NCBI RefSeq assembly: GCF_023130475.1
Contig: NZ_JAKHEX010000003.1
Location: forward strand, 62,001 to 126,000
Direction of reading: 5' to 3'
DNA: 64,000 nt
Source: Aciditerrimonas ferrireducens
Lineage (GTDB): Bacteria; Actinomycetota; Acidimicrobiia; Acidimicrobiales; UBA8190
A program made the position numbers and the translations under genes. Below the pieces are notes generated by a model. That model had not been told where the DNA came from and did no database searches. It saw only the letters and a program-made list of their open reading frames with translations. Of this stretch, positions 51,726 to 61,047 are shown in pieces; the first letter of the stretch is position 1, and every line of letters starts with the position of its first letter.

Positions 51726-53222
51726 GTGGCCGCCGTCCCCCCGCTGCCCGAGCCTCCTGCCCAGCCGGCGCGCCCCACCCCCCTGGGCCCACCGCTCGGA
51801 GCCGGGGGCCGGGCGAGCGCCGAACGCACGAGCCGCTGGCGGCGGGGCGTCCCGGCGATCCCCGCACCCCAGGGGCAGGCCAACGCCCTGCGTCACCGGG
51901 TCCCTGGGGCCCTTCGCGCCGCCTTTCGGCCCGTGCCGCCCCGGGGCGAGCGCATGGCCGTCGTGGTCCGCAGCCGGTCCCGCCGACGCCGCGGGGCGCT
52001 GACCCCCGAGGACGGCGAGACCCTGGCCGAGGCCGCCGAGCTGGCCCTCCGGCTCCGGCGCCCCCTGGTCCTCGAGTTGGCCACCGCCGGCTCCGACGTC
52101 GGCCACGGCGTGGCCTCCCTGGTCGGCTGGGGCCAGGGTGCGAGGGCGGTGGCGGCGTGCTCGGGGGTCGTGCCGATCCTCTGCCTGGTCCGCGGACCGG
52201 CCGTCTCCGGCCCCGCCCTCCTCCTCGGCCTGGCCGACGTCTGCGTGGCGACCGCCGACAGCTTCGCCTTCCTGTCGGGGCCCGACATGGTGGCCTCCTA
52301 CACCGGGATCCACCTCGACATCGCTGCCCTCGGAGGCCTCGCCCACCTCGAGCGCAACGGCGTCGCCGCCCTCGCAGCCGCCGACGCCAGCGAGGGCTGG
52401 GACCGCATCGACGAGCTCCTCGGCTACCTGCCCGACCACCACGACGCCCTCCCCCCGACCCGGCCGACCGAGGATCCCCCCGACCGGGCCACCCCCGAGC
52501 TCGCCGAGCTGGTCCCGAGCGACCCCCACGCCTCCTACGACGTCCGGCGGGTCATCGCCAGCCTCGTCGACGACGGCTCCCTGCTCGAGCTCCGAGCCCG
52601 CTTCGCCCCCCAGGTGGTCACCGCCCTCGCCAGCCTCGGCGGCCAGCCGATCGGCGTCGTCGCCAACCAGCCCCAGGCCCTCGCCGGCACCCTCGACATC
52701 GGCGCCTCCCAGAAGGCCGCCCGCTTCGTCCGGTTCTGCGACGCCTTCAACGTGCCGCTGCTCACCCTGGTCGACACCCCGGGCTTCCTGCCCGGCAAGG
52801 ACCTCGAGTGGCGGGGCATGATCCGCCACGGGGCCGAACTCGCCTTCGCCTACGCCGAGGCCACCGTCCCCCGCCTCTGCCTCGTCCTCCGCAAGGCCTA
52901 CGGCGGTGCCTACATCGTCATGGACTCCAAGGGCATGGGCAACGACCTCTGCTACGCCTGGCCCACCGCCGAGATCGCCGTCATGGGGGCCCAAGGGGCG
53001 GTCTCCGTCCTCCACCGCCGGGCCACCCCCGAGGAGCGGGCCCGGGCCCAAGCCCGCTACGAAGCCGAGGTCTGCACCCCCTGGCTGGCCGCCGAACGAG
53101 GCTACGTCGACCACGTCATCGAACCGGCCGAGACCCGCTCGGCGCTCAGCGCCGGTCTCGCCCTCCTCGCCACCCGCCGGGAGCACCTCGTCGGCCGCAA
53201 GCACGACACCGGGCCGCTCTGA
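51726..53222 (+). CDS. Acyl-CoA carboxylase carboxyltransferase (beta) subunit
   Basis: A biotin-dependent carboxyltransferase of the AccD/PccB family, 498 residues, moving CO2 from carboxybiotin to acetyl- or propionyl-CoA. The N-terminal crotonase-like half is divergent (about 50-235). The C-terminal half is well conserved: GVVANQPQALAGTLDIGASQ, LVDTPGFLPGKDLEWRGMIR, RKAYGGAYIVMDSKGMGNDL and AWPTAEIAVMGAQGAVSVLH. The N-terminal half lacks the usual glycine-rich acyl-CoA loop as I know it, so substrate choice is uncertain. GTG start supported by the promoter position. The biotinylated partner is not in the window. Confidence 0.87.
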   Translation: MAAVPPLPEPPAQPARPTPLGPPLGAGGRASAERTSRWRRGVPAIPAPQGQANALRHRVPGALRAAFRPVPPRGERMAVVVRSRSRRRRGALTPEDGETLAEAAELALRLRRPLVLELATAGSDVGHGVASLVGWGQGARAVAACSGVVPILCLVRGPAVSGPALLLGLADVCVATADSFAFLSGPDMVASYTGIHLDIAALGGLAHLERNGVAALAAADASEGWDRIDELLGYLPDHHDALPPTRPTEDPPDRATPELAELVPSDPHASYDVRRVIASLVDDGSLLELRARFAPQVVTALASLGGQPIGVVANQPQALAGTLDIGASQKAARFVRFCDAFNVPLLTLVDTPGFLPGKDLEWRGMIRHGAELAFAYAEATVPRLCLVLRKAYGGAYIVMDSKGMGNDLCYAWPTAEIAVMGAQGAVSVLHRRATPEERARAQARYEAEVCTPWLAAERGYVDHVIEPAETRSALSAGLALLATRREHLVGRKHDTGPL

Positions 53223-53294
53223 GCCACGGGCCCCTCGGCAGGGTCGGGCGAGGGGACGGGAAAGGCTGGAAGGTTCGGAGGGGCCTGGACGCGT

Positions 53295-53322
53295 TGGGGC
53301 CCCCGCAGAGGCGGGGGCCCCA
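53295..53322. terminator. Strong hairpin between the carboxyltransferase and pilin genes
   Basis: A perfect 12-bp stem (TGGGGCCCCCGC / GCGGGGGCCCCA) with loop AGAG, between two convergent genes. No T-run, but its stability and place suggest a bidirectional terminator. Confidence 0.65.
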
Positions 53323-53350
53323 GTTCGTCAGAGGATGGCTTCGGGGAAGC

Positions 53351-53998
53351 TCAGGCCTTCTTCACCTGGCCGAAACTCGCGGCCCAGTTGGTCACCGAGG
53401 TTCCCGAGCTCGCGTTGCAGCCGGTCGACCCGGTGGTGGTGGTCTCGCCGAAGTAGGTCCCGGCCGTGCCGGGCAGGCCACCGCTACTCGTCGTGCTCGT
53501 CGTCGTGCTCGACGACGTTCCGAACGCCGTCGCCGGCGGCTCCGCCGGGGAGTAGAGCACGAACCAGCACTCGTTCGTCTTCGAGTAGGCCGCCAGGATC
53601 ACCGCGTTCCCGTCACCCGAGGGGTCCACGCTGATGCAGTTCGTGTTCGACGAGGTGCAGGCCGCGCCGGCCGTCCAGGAGAACGTGGGCTCCGAGCTCT
53701 GGAGGCTGCTCTGCAAGGAAGTCGGAAGAGAGGACCCTCCGATGTCGAACGACTGGTTGTTGGACTGGTAGAAGCTCTCCGCCGCCGTCAGGGCGTTGGT
53801 GAGATTCGACTGGGCGGCCCGGTTGTTCGCTGAGCCGGTCACCCCGAGGAACGTCGGGATGGCGATCGCCATCAAGATGGCCAGGATCAGCAGCACCACC
53901 ATGAGCTCGATGAGGGTGAAGCCGGCCTCGGCCGCCTCCTCCCCCTCGATCTCGGGGGCCCGAGCCTGCCTGGCTCGGTCGAGCACCTGCTTGAGCAT
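53351..53998 (-). CDS. Type IV prepilin (major-pilin-like)
   Basis: A 215-residue type IV pilin precursor. The leader is 26 residues, charged, ending EEAAEAG, with cleavage before FTLIELMVVLLILAILMAIA (Glu at +5). The helix is followed by a variable head with Ser/Thr-rich tracts near 160-185 and four or more cysteines (AACTSSNTNC, NECW, STGCN) that may pair. ATG at 53998 has AGGAGG 6 bases upstream. Gap of 212 bases to pilO suggests its own promoter. It forms the pilus with the PilB/T/C/M/N/O genes upstream. Confidence 0.93.
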   Translation of the reverse strand: MLKQVLDRARQARAPEIEGEEAAEAGFTLIELMVVLLILAILMAIAIPTFLGVTGSANNRAAQSNLTNALTAAESFYQSNNQSFDIGGSSLPTSLQSSLQSSEPTFSWTAGAACTSSNTNCISVDPSGDGNAVILAAYSKTNECWFVLYSPAEPPATAFGTSSSTTTSTTSSGGLPGTAGTYFGETTTTGSTGCNASSGTSVTNWAASFGQVKKA

Positions 53999-54210
53999 GG
54001 GTTCCCTCCTTTGGGTCATCAGATGGCAATGCACCTGGTGGCAGCCCATCGGCAATTCCGAAACGCCGCTTGATCTACGGATGCCCACCGATGCGCGGGA
54101 CGATCCCGATCCTGAGAGCCACCGGACGCGCCACCGCCCCACGGGCAACCGATTGCTCGCCCGGTGGGGACCCGCCCGTGCGCGGCGTCGACCAGGACGG
54201 CTGGAGGGCT

Positions 54211-54915
54211 TCAGCCCGCAGCGGCGGCCCCCGCCGTCCCGCCGCTCGCCGTCGTGCTGGCCGAGCACGGGTCTTGCTCGCCGGGGTCGTCGTAGATCTG
54301 GCCGGTCACCTTCACCTCGTAGCCCGGGGACGAGGCCGGAGCCAGGGAGGTCCCGACCACCACGGCGCCGGCGCTCGACCCGCCCGAGGAGCTCGACGGG
54401 GTGCCTTGGCCCTGGCCCGCCAGGTTCACGGCGAAGGACGAGACGGTGAACAGCCGGGGGAAGGCCGAGCCGTCGAGCCCCTTCACGAAGTTCATGACCT
54501 GGCCGAAGGTGCCCACCAGGGTCAAGGTCACCTGGACGGTCTGCAAGCCGTCCTGGGTGGAAGCCGAGCCCCAGGTCAGGCTCGGGATGCTCGGTGCGCC
54601 CGAGGCGCTCGCCAGGGCCCCGACGTCCAGGACGAACTGGCTCTCGTCGAGGGCCGGGGGGATCTCGGCCACGAACCGGGAGTAGGACTGGCAGTTCAGG
54701 ACCTGCTGGTGCTGGTCGTGCTCCAAGGCGAGCAGTTCCGCCTGGAGAGCTTGCTCCTGAGCGCTCAGCTCCTGGCGGGTGGCCTGCAGCTGGGCGGCGT
54801 GGCGACCCTCGGGCAGCACCCAGGCGAGCAGCGCCGCCACGAGCACCACGACGGCCACCAGGGTCACGAGAAGCACATGGCGGTAAGGGTGGAGATGGGC
54901 TCGCAGCTCGGTCAT
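54211..54915 (-). CDS. pilO: PilO-like inner-membrane assembly protein
   Basis: A 234-residue bitopic protein in the PilO position. A short cytoplasmic start, one helix (about 13-35, VLLVTLVAVVVLVAALLAWV), a coiled-coil (about 40-75) and a ferredoxin-like domain (VQVTLTLVGTFGQVMNFVKG) match PilO. The Ser/Gly-rich linker near 175-190 and a C-terminal tail with one Cys are extra. ATG at 54915 is one base beyond the stop of the PilM-PilN gene. PilO and PilN pair to link the cytoplasmic PilM ring to the pilus. Confidence 0.82.
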   Translation of the reverse strand: MTELRAHLHPYRHVLLVTLVAVVVLVAALLAWVLPEGRHAAQLQATRQELSAQEQALQAELLALEHDQHQQVLNCQSYSRFVAEIPPALDESQFVLDVGALASASGAPSIPSLTWGSASTQDGLQTVQVTLTLVGTFGQVMNFVKGLDGSAFPRLFTVSSFAVNLAGQGQGTPSSSSGGSSAGAVVVGTSLAPASSPGYEVKVTGQIYDDPGEQDPCSASTTASGGTAGAAAAG

Positions 54916-54916
54916 C

Positions 54917-57900
54917 TCAGCCGTTCCCCTTCGTGGCGGTGTCAGTCGGGCAGCCGGCGGCTGGGTGCAGCACGTCGTAGCAGCCGTTGGTCGACAGGCT
55001 CGCTGGGCGCAGCACCGGGATGCTTGCCGAGAACGTCACGACCGTCTGGCCGCCACTCGAGGGGCAGGTCGGCCCGGCGGAGGCCGGTGCCCCGAAGAAC
55101 GGCTTGCCGACGTCGCCAATGAAGTCGGCGTAGGGGTTGCACGAGACGTTGCCCTGGTAGGTCCCGGTGACCGTCGCCTGGATGGTGGCGATCTGGCCGG
55201 GGAGGGTGCTCGTGGTGGTGGCGCCGGGGGCCGCGCTGGACTGGGTGGCGGCGGCACTCCCCGAGGCGTCGAGGGCGGTGCCGGTGAAGTCGGTGACCGC
55301 CAGGTTGTCCGGGTTCTGCGCCGCCAGGGCCTGCACCACCGCGTACCAGTCCGGCACGTGGGTGGTCAGGCCCTCCACCTCCCGCTGGGCCACGGCCAGT
55401 CCGTCGGCCACCGCCTGCGCCTTCGAGTACCGGGGCTTCTCGGCGTTCAGCTGGGCGATCTCGCTCCGCAGGGCGGCGACCTGCTCGCTGGTGCGGTGGG
55501 CCTCGTAGGTGCGCCAGCCTCCGAGCCCGAGCACCACGACGGCCGCCGCCACCGCGCCGAGGCTCACCGCCCGAGTCACCCGCCGGATCCGGGCCCGGGC
55601 CAGGACCTCCCCCGGCAGGAGGTTGAACGCCCCGATGGTCCCCGGGGGGGGCGGCAGGGCCAGCCCGATGGGGGCGGCGAGGACCGGGTCGACGCTCCAG
55701 GCCTGCTCCGGGCTCAGCTCCAGGGCCGAGACGTCCAGGCGGGCCAAGGCCGAGACCGGCTGCACGGGCACGCCGAGCGCCAGGTGGAGCCGCTCCTGAA
55801 GGCCTCGAAGCCGAGACCCTCCGCCGGTCAGCACGACCCGGGCCACGGGCTGCCGCCCAGGCAGCGACGCCGCGTACTCCAGCGAACTGCGGACCTCTTG
55901 GACCAGGTCGCCCAGGGCTCCCTGCACCGCCTGCTCGGCGGCCAGGGCCTGCGGCCAGGGCTCCCCCAGGCGCCGCTTCACCGCCTCGGCGTCCGCCATC
56001 GGCAGGTCGAGGGCGCTGGCGATGGCCGCGGTGGCCTGATTGCCGCCGAGGGGAACGGTCCGGACGAACTGGGGGACCCCGGCGTCGTGGACCACCACGA
56101 GGGTCAGCCCCGCCCCGACGGACACCACCGCTTCGGGTTGCCCCAGGGGGTGCGTCGAGTCGACCAGGGCTCGGAGCAAGGCGGCGGGGACGAGGTCCAC
56201 GCTGCTAACCCGCAGCCCGGCCTCCTCGGCCGGTCCGACCACTCCGTTCACCAGCTCCCGGTGGCAGGCCGCGACCAGGACCCGCCGCACCCGACTCCCG
56301 TCCTCGGCTTTCGCCTCGCCCACCACCTTGGCCGAGAGGACCGTCTGCTCGGCCGGGAACGGCACGATCTCCTCGGCCTGGAACCGGATCGCCGCCTCCA
56401 CCTCGCCGTCGGGCACCCAGGGCAGCTCCAGCTCCCGGGTGATCGCCCGCAGCCCCGCCACCCCGAGCACCACGGTGGTGCTGCTCAGCTCGGCGCTCTT
56501 CCAGAGCCGACGCAGCGCGTCGGCCACCGCGGCCCGGTCGACCACCTCGCCGTCGACCACGACCCCCGGCGGGAGGCCGACTTGCCCGAAGCGCAGCAGG
56601 GTCGGCGTGCCCCCTCCGATCTCCACCTCGGCAGCCCGGACCGCTGAGGTGCCGATGTCCACACCCACGACCTGCGCCATGGCCGAACCTCTCGTCCTGC
56701 TCCCTCGCCCTCGACGCGCCCGAGACCTCAGGGGCCCGGCCAGGCCCTCGGCCCGACCGGCACCGGCTGCGGCAGCCCTGCGACCAGTCGTCGCCTCGGA
56801 CCAGCGCCAGATCGCCCCGACGCCGAACCCGACCACCACGGCACTGCCTCCCACCGCGACCAGCCACCAGGTCAGCCACCAGAAGTGCAGCTCGGCCACG
56901 GCCGAGACGGCCAGGGCACCGACGGCGACCGCGCCGAGCGCCAGCCGACCGGCCCGGCCCGCCGCCACGAGCCCCACGGCCAGGGCCGGCCAGAGGTAGT
57001 AGGGGTCCATGACCGACTCCGTCAGGCACCGCAGCTCCAGCCCGACGGCCACCAGCGCCACGACCAGGGCTGGCCGGTCCCGGACGCGCCGGGCCACGGG
57101 CGCGAGGCCAAGGGCCCCGAGCAGGGCGACGACTCGGCCCGGCCCGCCGGCCACCACCTCGTCTCGACCCCGTCCACCGAGGTGCGGGGCCAGCGCGGTC
57201 CAGGGCGTGGGGTGGTCCACCCCCGGGAAGTTCGGCTGGTCGACCACCGCCCGCCAGGTCGCCTGGGGCGCAGCGGCGAAGACCGGCACGAGGAGCACCG
57301 CAGCGGGCAGCGCGGCCCGCACCAGGAACGGGACGAGCCGTTCGACGCCGAGCACCCCGAGGAGGACCGGCACGGCCAGCACCACCAGGGGCTGCACCGC
57401 GATGGCCGCCCCGGTCAGCCAGCCGGCGGCCACCACTCGACCGTCGAGCGCCGCCCCGAGGGCGTAGAGCACCAGGCCGACCGCCACGGCGTCCTCGGGA
57501 TGCCCCCACCAGGCCACCACTGGGAACAGGACTGCCGCCCCGACGACGCCTAGAAAGGCTCGCGTCGCTGACCCGACGTTGAGACGCTCGGCGAGCGCGT
57601 CGAGCGCGACGAGCGCGACGCCCGAGACGGCGACCGCGTACGGCCCGAGCACGAGCCACGCCGTCGGGTGGGGGACCACCAGCGGGAAGTCCGTCGAGAG
57701 CCCGAAGGCGTTCACCACCGCGGCGACCGGCGCGAACAGCAGGGCGGTGCCCGGCAAGGTGACCATGGCGGTCCCCGCCTGGTAGAGGTGGCCGAAGTCG
57801 AGCCAGGCGATCATCTGGCCGTCGCGCAAGGTGCCCCAGATGTCCCCTGGCACCCACCAGACGGTCAGCAGCCGGTGGTGCCTTCCCCGGACGACCAGCG

Positions 57901-58045
57901 GGAACACGAAGGACCGCACGGCCGTGCCCCCGAGGACCAAGGCGGTGCCCAGCCAGGCGAAGCGCCGTTCGAGGGCCCGTCGAACCAGTCCCCGAGCGAC
58001 AGACGCGCTCCCCCGCCGAAGCGACGCCAGCACCCCAGACCCCAC
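54917..58045 (-). CDS. Fusion: polytopic membrane domain (GT-C-like) + PilM + PilN
   Basis: One 1042-residue open frame with three parts. Residues ~1-425 have about ten hydrophobic helices and LRCLTESVMDPYYLWPALAV, which resembles GT-C/GT87-type glycosyltransferases, though this is tentative. Residues ~456-800 are PilM, an actin-like ATPase (VVGVDIGTSAVRAAEVEIG; LTGGGSRLRGLQERL). Residues ~806-1042 are PilN (FNLLPGEVLARARIRRVTRA, one helix, then coiled coil). GTG at 58045 has GAGAGG 6 bases upstream and lies 10 bases after pilC. No stop codon separates the parts, but an ATG at 56680 with GAGAGG 8 bases upstream could also start PilM-PilN alone. Confidence 0.78.
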   Translation of the reverse strand: MGSGVLASLRRGSASVARGLVRRALERRFAWLGTALVLGGTAVRSFVFPLVVRGRHHRLLTVWWVPGDIWGTLRDGQMIAWLDFGHLYQAGTAMVTLPGTALLFAPVAAVVNAFGLSTDFPLVVPHPTAWLVLGPYAVAVSGVALVALDALAERLNVGSATRAFLGVVGAAVLFPVVAWWGHPEDAVAVGLVLYALGAALDGRVVAAGWLTGAAIAVQPLVVLAVPVLLGVLGVERLVPFLVRAALPAAVLLVPVFAAAPQATWRAVVDQPNFPGVDHPTPWTALAPHLGGRGRDEVVAGGPGRVVALLGALGLAPVARRVRDRPALVVALVAVGLELRCLTESVMDPYYLWPALAVGLVAAGRAGRLALGAVAVGALAVSAVAELHFWWLTWWLVAVGGSAVVVGFGVGAIWRWSEATTGRRAAAAGAGRAEGLAGPLRSRARRGRGSRTRGSAMAQVVGVDIGTSAVRAAEVEIGGGTPTLLRFGQVGLPPGVVVDGEVVDRAAVADALRRLWKSAELSSTTVVLGVAGLRAITRELELPWVPDGEVEAAIRFQAEEIVPFPAEQTVLSAKVVGEAKAEDGSRVRRVLVAACHRELVNGVVGPAEEAGLRVSSVDLVPAALLRALVDSTHPLGQPEAVVSVGAGLTLVVVHDAGVPQFVRTVPLGGNQATAAIASALDLPMADAEAVKRRLGEPWPQALAAEQAVQGALGDLVQEVRSSLEYAASLPGRQPVARVVLTGGGSRLRGLQERLHLALGVPVQPVSALARLDVSALELSPEQAWSVDPVLAAPIGLALPPPPGTIGAFNLLPGEVLARARIRRVTRAVSLGAVAAAVVVLGLGGWRTYEAHRTSEQVAALRSEIAQLNAEKPRYSKAQAVADGLAVAQREVEGLTTHVPDWYAVVQALAAQNPDNLAVTDFTGTALDASGSAAATQSSAAPGATTTSTLPGQIATIQATVTGTYQGNVSCNPYADFIGDVGKPFFGAPASAGPTCPSSGGQTVVTFSASIPVLRPASLSTNGCYDVLHPAAGCPTDTATKGNG

Positions 58046-58055
58046 GCCTCGCCTC

Positions 58056-59288
58056 TCAGCTCGTCGGGACGTGCTTGATGTAGTCGAACATGGGCAGGTA
58101 CATGCAGATCACCATGGTCCCGACCCCCGCACCCATGATGACGGTCAGCATCGGCTCGAGCAGCTGGGTCAGGTTGGCCACCGTGGTCTCGACCTCCTGG
58201 TCGTAGAAGTCGGCGGCCTTGCGCAGCATGGCGTCGAGGGCACCGGTCTGCTCCCCAACCTCGACCATCTGGGTCACCAAGCTCGGCACCACCGCCTCGT
58301 GCTCCTTGAGGCAGTCCGCCAGGCTCCGGCCCTCGCGCACCCCGTTCTTCGCCGCCTGGAGCGCGTCGGCCACCACCTGGTTCCCCGAGGTGTCCGAGCA
58401 GATGTCCAAGGACTCCAGGATCGGGACGCCGGCCGCGACCAGCGAGGAGAGGGTCCCGGCGAAGCGAGCCAGGGCCACCTTGTGCAGCAGGGGTCCGAAC
58501 ACCGGGGGCTTGAGCTTGAACCCGTCGAAGGCTCGCCGTCCCCGGTCGGTGCCGATCCAGCGCTTGAAGACCACCAGGGCGAGCGCCAGCACCGCGAGGA
58601 CCACGAGCACCCAGGGGCTCGTCACGATGGCCGAGATCTTCAGCACCGCTTGGGTCGGCCCGGGCAAGGTGGCGTGCAGCTGGGTGAAGATCCGCTTGAA
58701 GATCGGCACCACGAAGACCAAAAGGGCGGTGAAGATGACGATCATCACGCTCAGCACCACCGCCGGGTAGGTCATGGCCGAGCGGATCTTGCGGTTCAGG
58801 GCCGCCTGCTTCTCCATGGTGGTGGCCAGCTGCTGGAGCACCGCGTCCAGGCTCCCCCCGGCCTCCCCGGCCTGGACCATGGTCACGAACAGGTGGCTGA
58901 ACACCTTGGGGTGCTGGGCGCAGGCCGCCGAGAGCGACGAGCCCCGCTCGACCTCGAGCCGGACCTCGCCGAGGACCCGGGCGAGCTCCTTGCTCTCCAC
59001 CTGCGTGGCCAGGATCGCCAGCGACCGGACCACCGAGAGGCCCGAGTCGATCATGGTGGCCAGCTGCCGGGTGGCCACCGCCAGCTCGGCGAGCTTCACC
59101 CGGTTCGTGAGCCCCGGGATGGTGATCTCGGTGCGGGCCGAGAGCCGGGATCGGGGCTTCACCGAGATCGGCAGGTAGCCCATCTCCCGCAGCTTGCCCA
59201 CCACCAGGGACATGGAGTCGGCCTCCAGCTGGCCCTCCACCAGGTTCCCTTGGCGGTCCCGGACCTTGTACTCGAAGGTCAGCGCCAC
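58056..59288 (-). CDS. pilC: Type IV pilus inner-membrane platform protein PilC
   Basis: A GspF-family platform protein, 410 residues, with two repeated GspF domains (about 73-195 and 275-400): LAELAVATRQLATMIDSGLS, LFVTMVQAGEAGGSLDAVLQ, and VALARFAGTLSSLVAAGVPI, MVEVGEQTGALDAML. Three membrane helices lie near 172-195, 222-242 and 378-400. GTG at 59288, 34 bases after pilT. It anchors the PilB/PilT motors. Confidence 0.93.
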   Translation of the reverse strand: MALTFEYKVRDRQGNLVEGQLEADSMSLVVGKLREMGYLPISVKPRSRLSARTEITIPGLTNRVKLAELAVATRQLATMIDSGLSVVRSLAILATQVESKELARVLGEVRLEVERGSSLSAACAQHPKVFSHLFVTMVQAGEAGGSLDAVLQQLATTMEKQAALNRKIRSAMTYPAVVLSVMIVIFTALLVFVVPIFKRIFTQLHATLPGPTQAVLKISAIVTSPWVLVVLAVLALALVVFKRWIGTDRGRRAFDGFKLKPPVFGPLLHKVALARFAGTLSSLVAAGVPILESLDICSDTSGNQVVADALQAAKNGVREGRSLADCLKEHEAVVPSLVTQMVEVGEQTGALDAMLRKAADFYDQEVETTVANLTQLLEPMLTVIMGAGVGTMVICMYLPMFDYIKHVPTS

Positions 59289-59322
59289 TTCGCCCGTTCC
59301 TCTCCCCGTCTCGGCGGCCGCT

Positions 59323-61047
59323 TCAGGACCGCAGGTGGTTCCGCAGGTCCTCCTCGCTGCGGCAGCGGTCGAAGGCCATGGCCTCGCTCACCCGCTGCTC
59401 CTTCACCAGCCGGGCCAGGGCCTGGTCCATGGTCTGCATGCCGTGCTGCGCCCCGGTCTGCATCAGCGAGTAGATCTGGTGGGTCTTGTTCTGCCGGATC
59501 AGGTTCCGGACCGCCGAGGTGCACACCATGACCTCGGCGGCCACCACCCGCCCCGTGCCATCCGCGGCCGGGACCAGCTGCTGGGTGACGACCCCTTCGA
59601 GGGAGGCCGCCAGCTGGGTCCGGACCTGCTCCTGCTGACTGGTCGGGAACACGTCGACGATCCGGTCGATGGTCTGGGGCGCGTCCTGGGTGTGCAGGGT
59701 GCCGAACACCAGGTGACCGGTCTCGGCGGCGGTCAGAGCCATCGAGATGGTCTCGAGGTCCCGCAGCTCGCCGACCAGGATCACGTCCGGGTCCTCCCGC
59801 AGGACCCGCCGGAGGGCCTCGGCGAAGGACTGCGTGTCCTGGCCCACCTCCCGCTGGTTCACGATGGAGCGCTGGTGCTGGTGCAGGAACTCGATGGGGT
59901 CCTCGACGGTCACGATGTGCAGCGGCTTGCTCTTGTTGATGATGTCGACCAGCGCCGCCAGGGTGGTCGACTTCCCTGAACCCGTCGGGCCGGTCACCAG
60001 CACCAGGCCCCTGCGCAGCTCGGCGAACCGGGCCACCGAGGCCGGCAGACCCAGGGAGTCGAACGGCGGGATCTCATGGGGGATGGTCCGCAGCACCGCA
60101 GCCACCGTGCCCCGCTGCTGGAAGACGTTGAGCCGGAACCGCCCGACCCCTGGGATGGCGTGCGAGGTGTCCAGCTCCTTTTGCGCTTCGAACTGTTCCC
60201 GCTTCGCCTGCGGCAGGATCCCGAACACCATGTCCCGGATCTGCTGGTGGGTGAGTGGCGGGCACCCCTCGACGGGCCGGATGGCCCCGTGCAGCCGCAT
60301 GCAGGCCGGCATCGTCGCCGTGAGGTGCAGGTCCGACGCGCCGAGGGCCACCACCTGCCGCAGCAGGTCGTCGATGTGCAGCGGCAGGCCCTCGTCGGCC
60401 GGCGCCGGGTCTACTGCGAGCCCCCTGTCGGCCTGGAGCTCGGCGGTCTGGACCTCCGCAGTCCGCACCTCTGCGCCGGTGTGCCCGTTCCCGGGATGCT
60501 CGTTGCCCGCGTGCCCGTTCCCGTTGGCCGGCACCCCGACCCCGACCGGCGCTGCCACCACTCCGGCCAGCGCCGGGACCGGGGCGGCGCTCGGAGCCGG
60601 CTCGTCGTGTCGCAGGGCTGCCCGCAGGACCCGGGGGTCGGCGAGGGCAGGGACCACGCTGGCCCCGGCGAGGGCCGCCAAGGCCCGCAGGTCGTCGGGG
60701 TCGGGCGGCTCCCCGAAGGCGACGAGCAGCTGCCCCCCGGCGACCCGACACGCCAGGGCACCGAACTGCCCGGAGAGCCCTGGGGGAAGCTGGGCCAGCG
60801 CCTCGGGCTCGGGCGGGGCCTGGGTCAGGTCCACCACCGGCAGCTGGGCCAACTGTCCGAGGGCCCCGAGGACCACCGGCACGGGGAGCCGTCCCCGGTC
60901 CAAGAGGACCTCGACCAGCGGCAGGCCACTGGCCAGGGCCTCCTCGAGGGCGCTTCGCAGCTCCTCCTCGGGCAGGACGGCCGAGCGGCCGAGCAGGCCG
61001 GCGAGCTGCCGGCTCCAGCGCTCCCGGGCTGAGGGGCTCGGGCTCAT
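59323..61047 (-). CDS. pilT: Pilus retraction ATPase PilT with extra N-terminal domain
   Basis: A PilT-type motor, 574 residues, about 200 longer than usual. The first ~150 residues resemble a GspE/MshEN N-domain (EELRSALEEALASGLPLVEV; LPVVDLTQAP), then an Ala/Gly-rich linker with Asn-Gly-His repeats (about 170-195). The PilT core has ASDLHLTATMPACMRLHG, Walker A GPTGSGKS, an Asp box (VEDPIEF), Walker B VILVGELRDLET and AIRNLIR-like SAVRNLIRQ. ATG overlaps the pilB stop (ATGA). It should disassemble pili for twitching. Confidence 0.9.
   Translation of the reverse strand: MSPSPSARERWSRQLAGLLGRSAVLPEEELRSALEEALASGLPLVEVLLDRGRLPVPVVLGALGQLAQLPVVDLTQAPPEPEALAQLPPGLSGQFGALACRVAGGQLLVAFGEPPDPDDLRALAALAGASVVPALADPRVLRAALRHDEPAPSAAPVPALAGVVAAPVGVGVPANGNGHAGNEHPGNGHTGAEVRTAEVQTAELQADRGLAVDPAPADEGLPLHIDDLLRQVVALGASDLHLTATMPACMRLHGAIRPVEGCPPLTHQQIRDMVFGILPQAKREQFEAQKELDTSHAIPGVGRFRLNVFQQRGTVAAVLRTIPHEIPPFDSLGLPASVARFAELRRGLVLVTGPTGSGKSTTLAALVDIINKSKPLHIVTVEDPIEFLHQHQRSIVNQREVGQDTQSFAEALRRVLREDPDVILVGELRDLETISMALTAAETGHLVFGTLHTQDAPQTIDRIVDVFPTSQQEQVRTQLAASLEGVVTQQLVPAADGTGRVVAAEVMVCTSAVRNLIRQNKTHQIYSLMQTGAQHGMQTMDQALARLVKEQRVSEAMAFDRCRSEEDLRNHLRS

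Noticed and set aside
50586-53204. An 872-codon minus-strand open frame opposite ctaG and the carboxyltransferase gene
   Set aside because: Gly/Asp/Glu/Val-rich antisense of two well-supported genes; no motif.
53999-54210. Possible c-di-GMP (GEMM) riboswitch upstream of the pilin gene
   Set aside because: The location is attractive, but I could not find the conserved GEMM core (CAAACC and GGACGCAAAGCC-like segments) in the 212-base leader on the sense strand.
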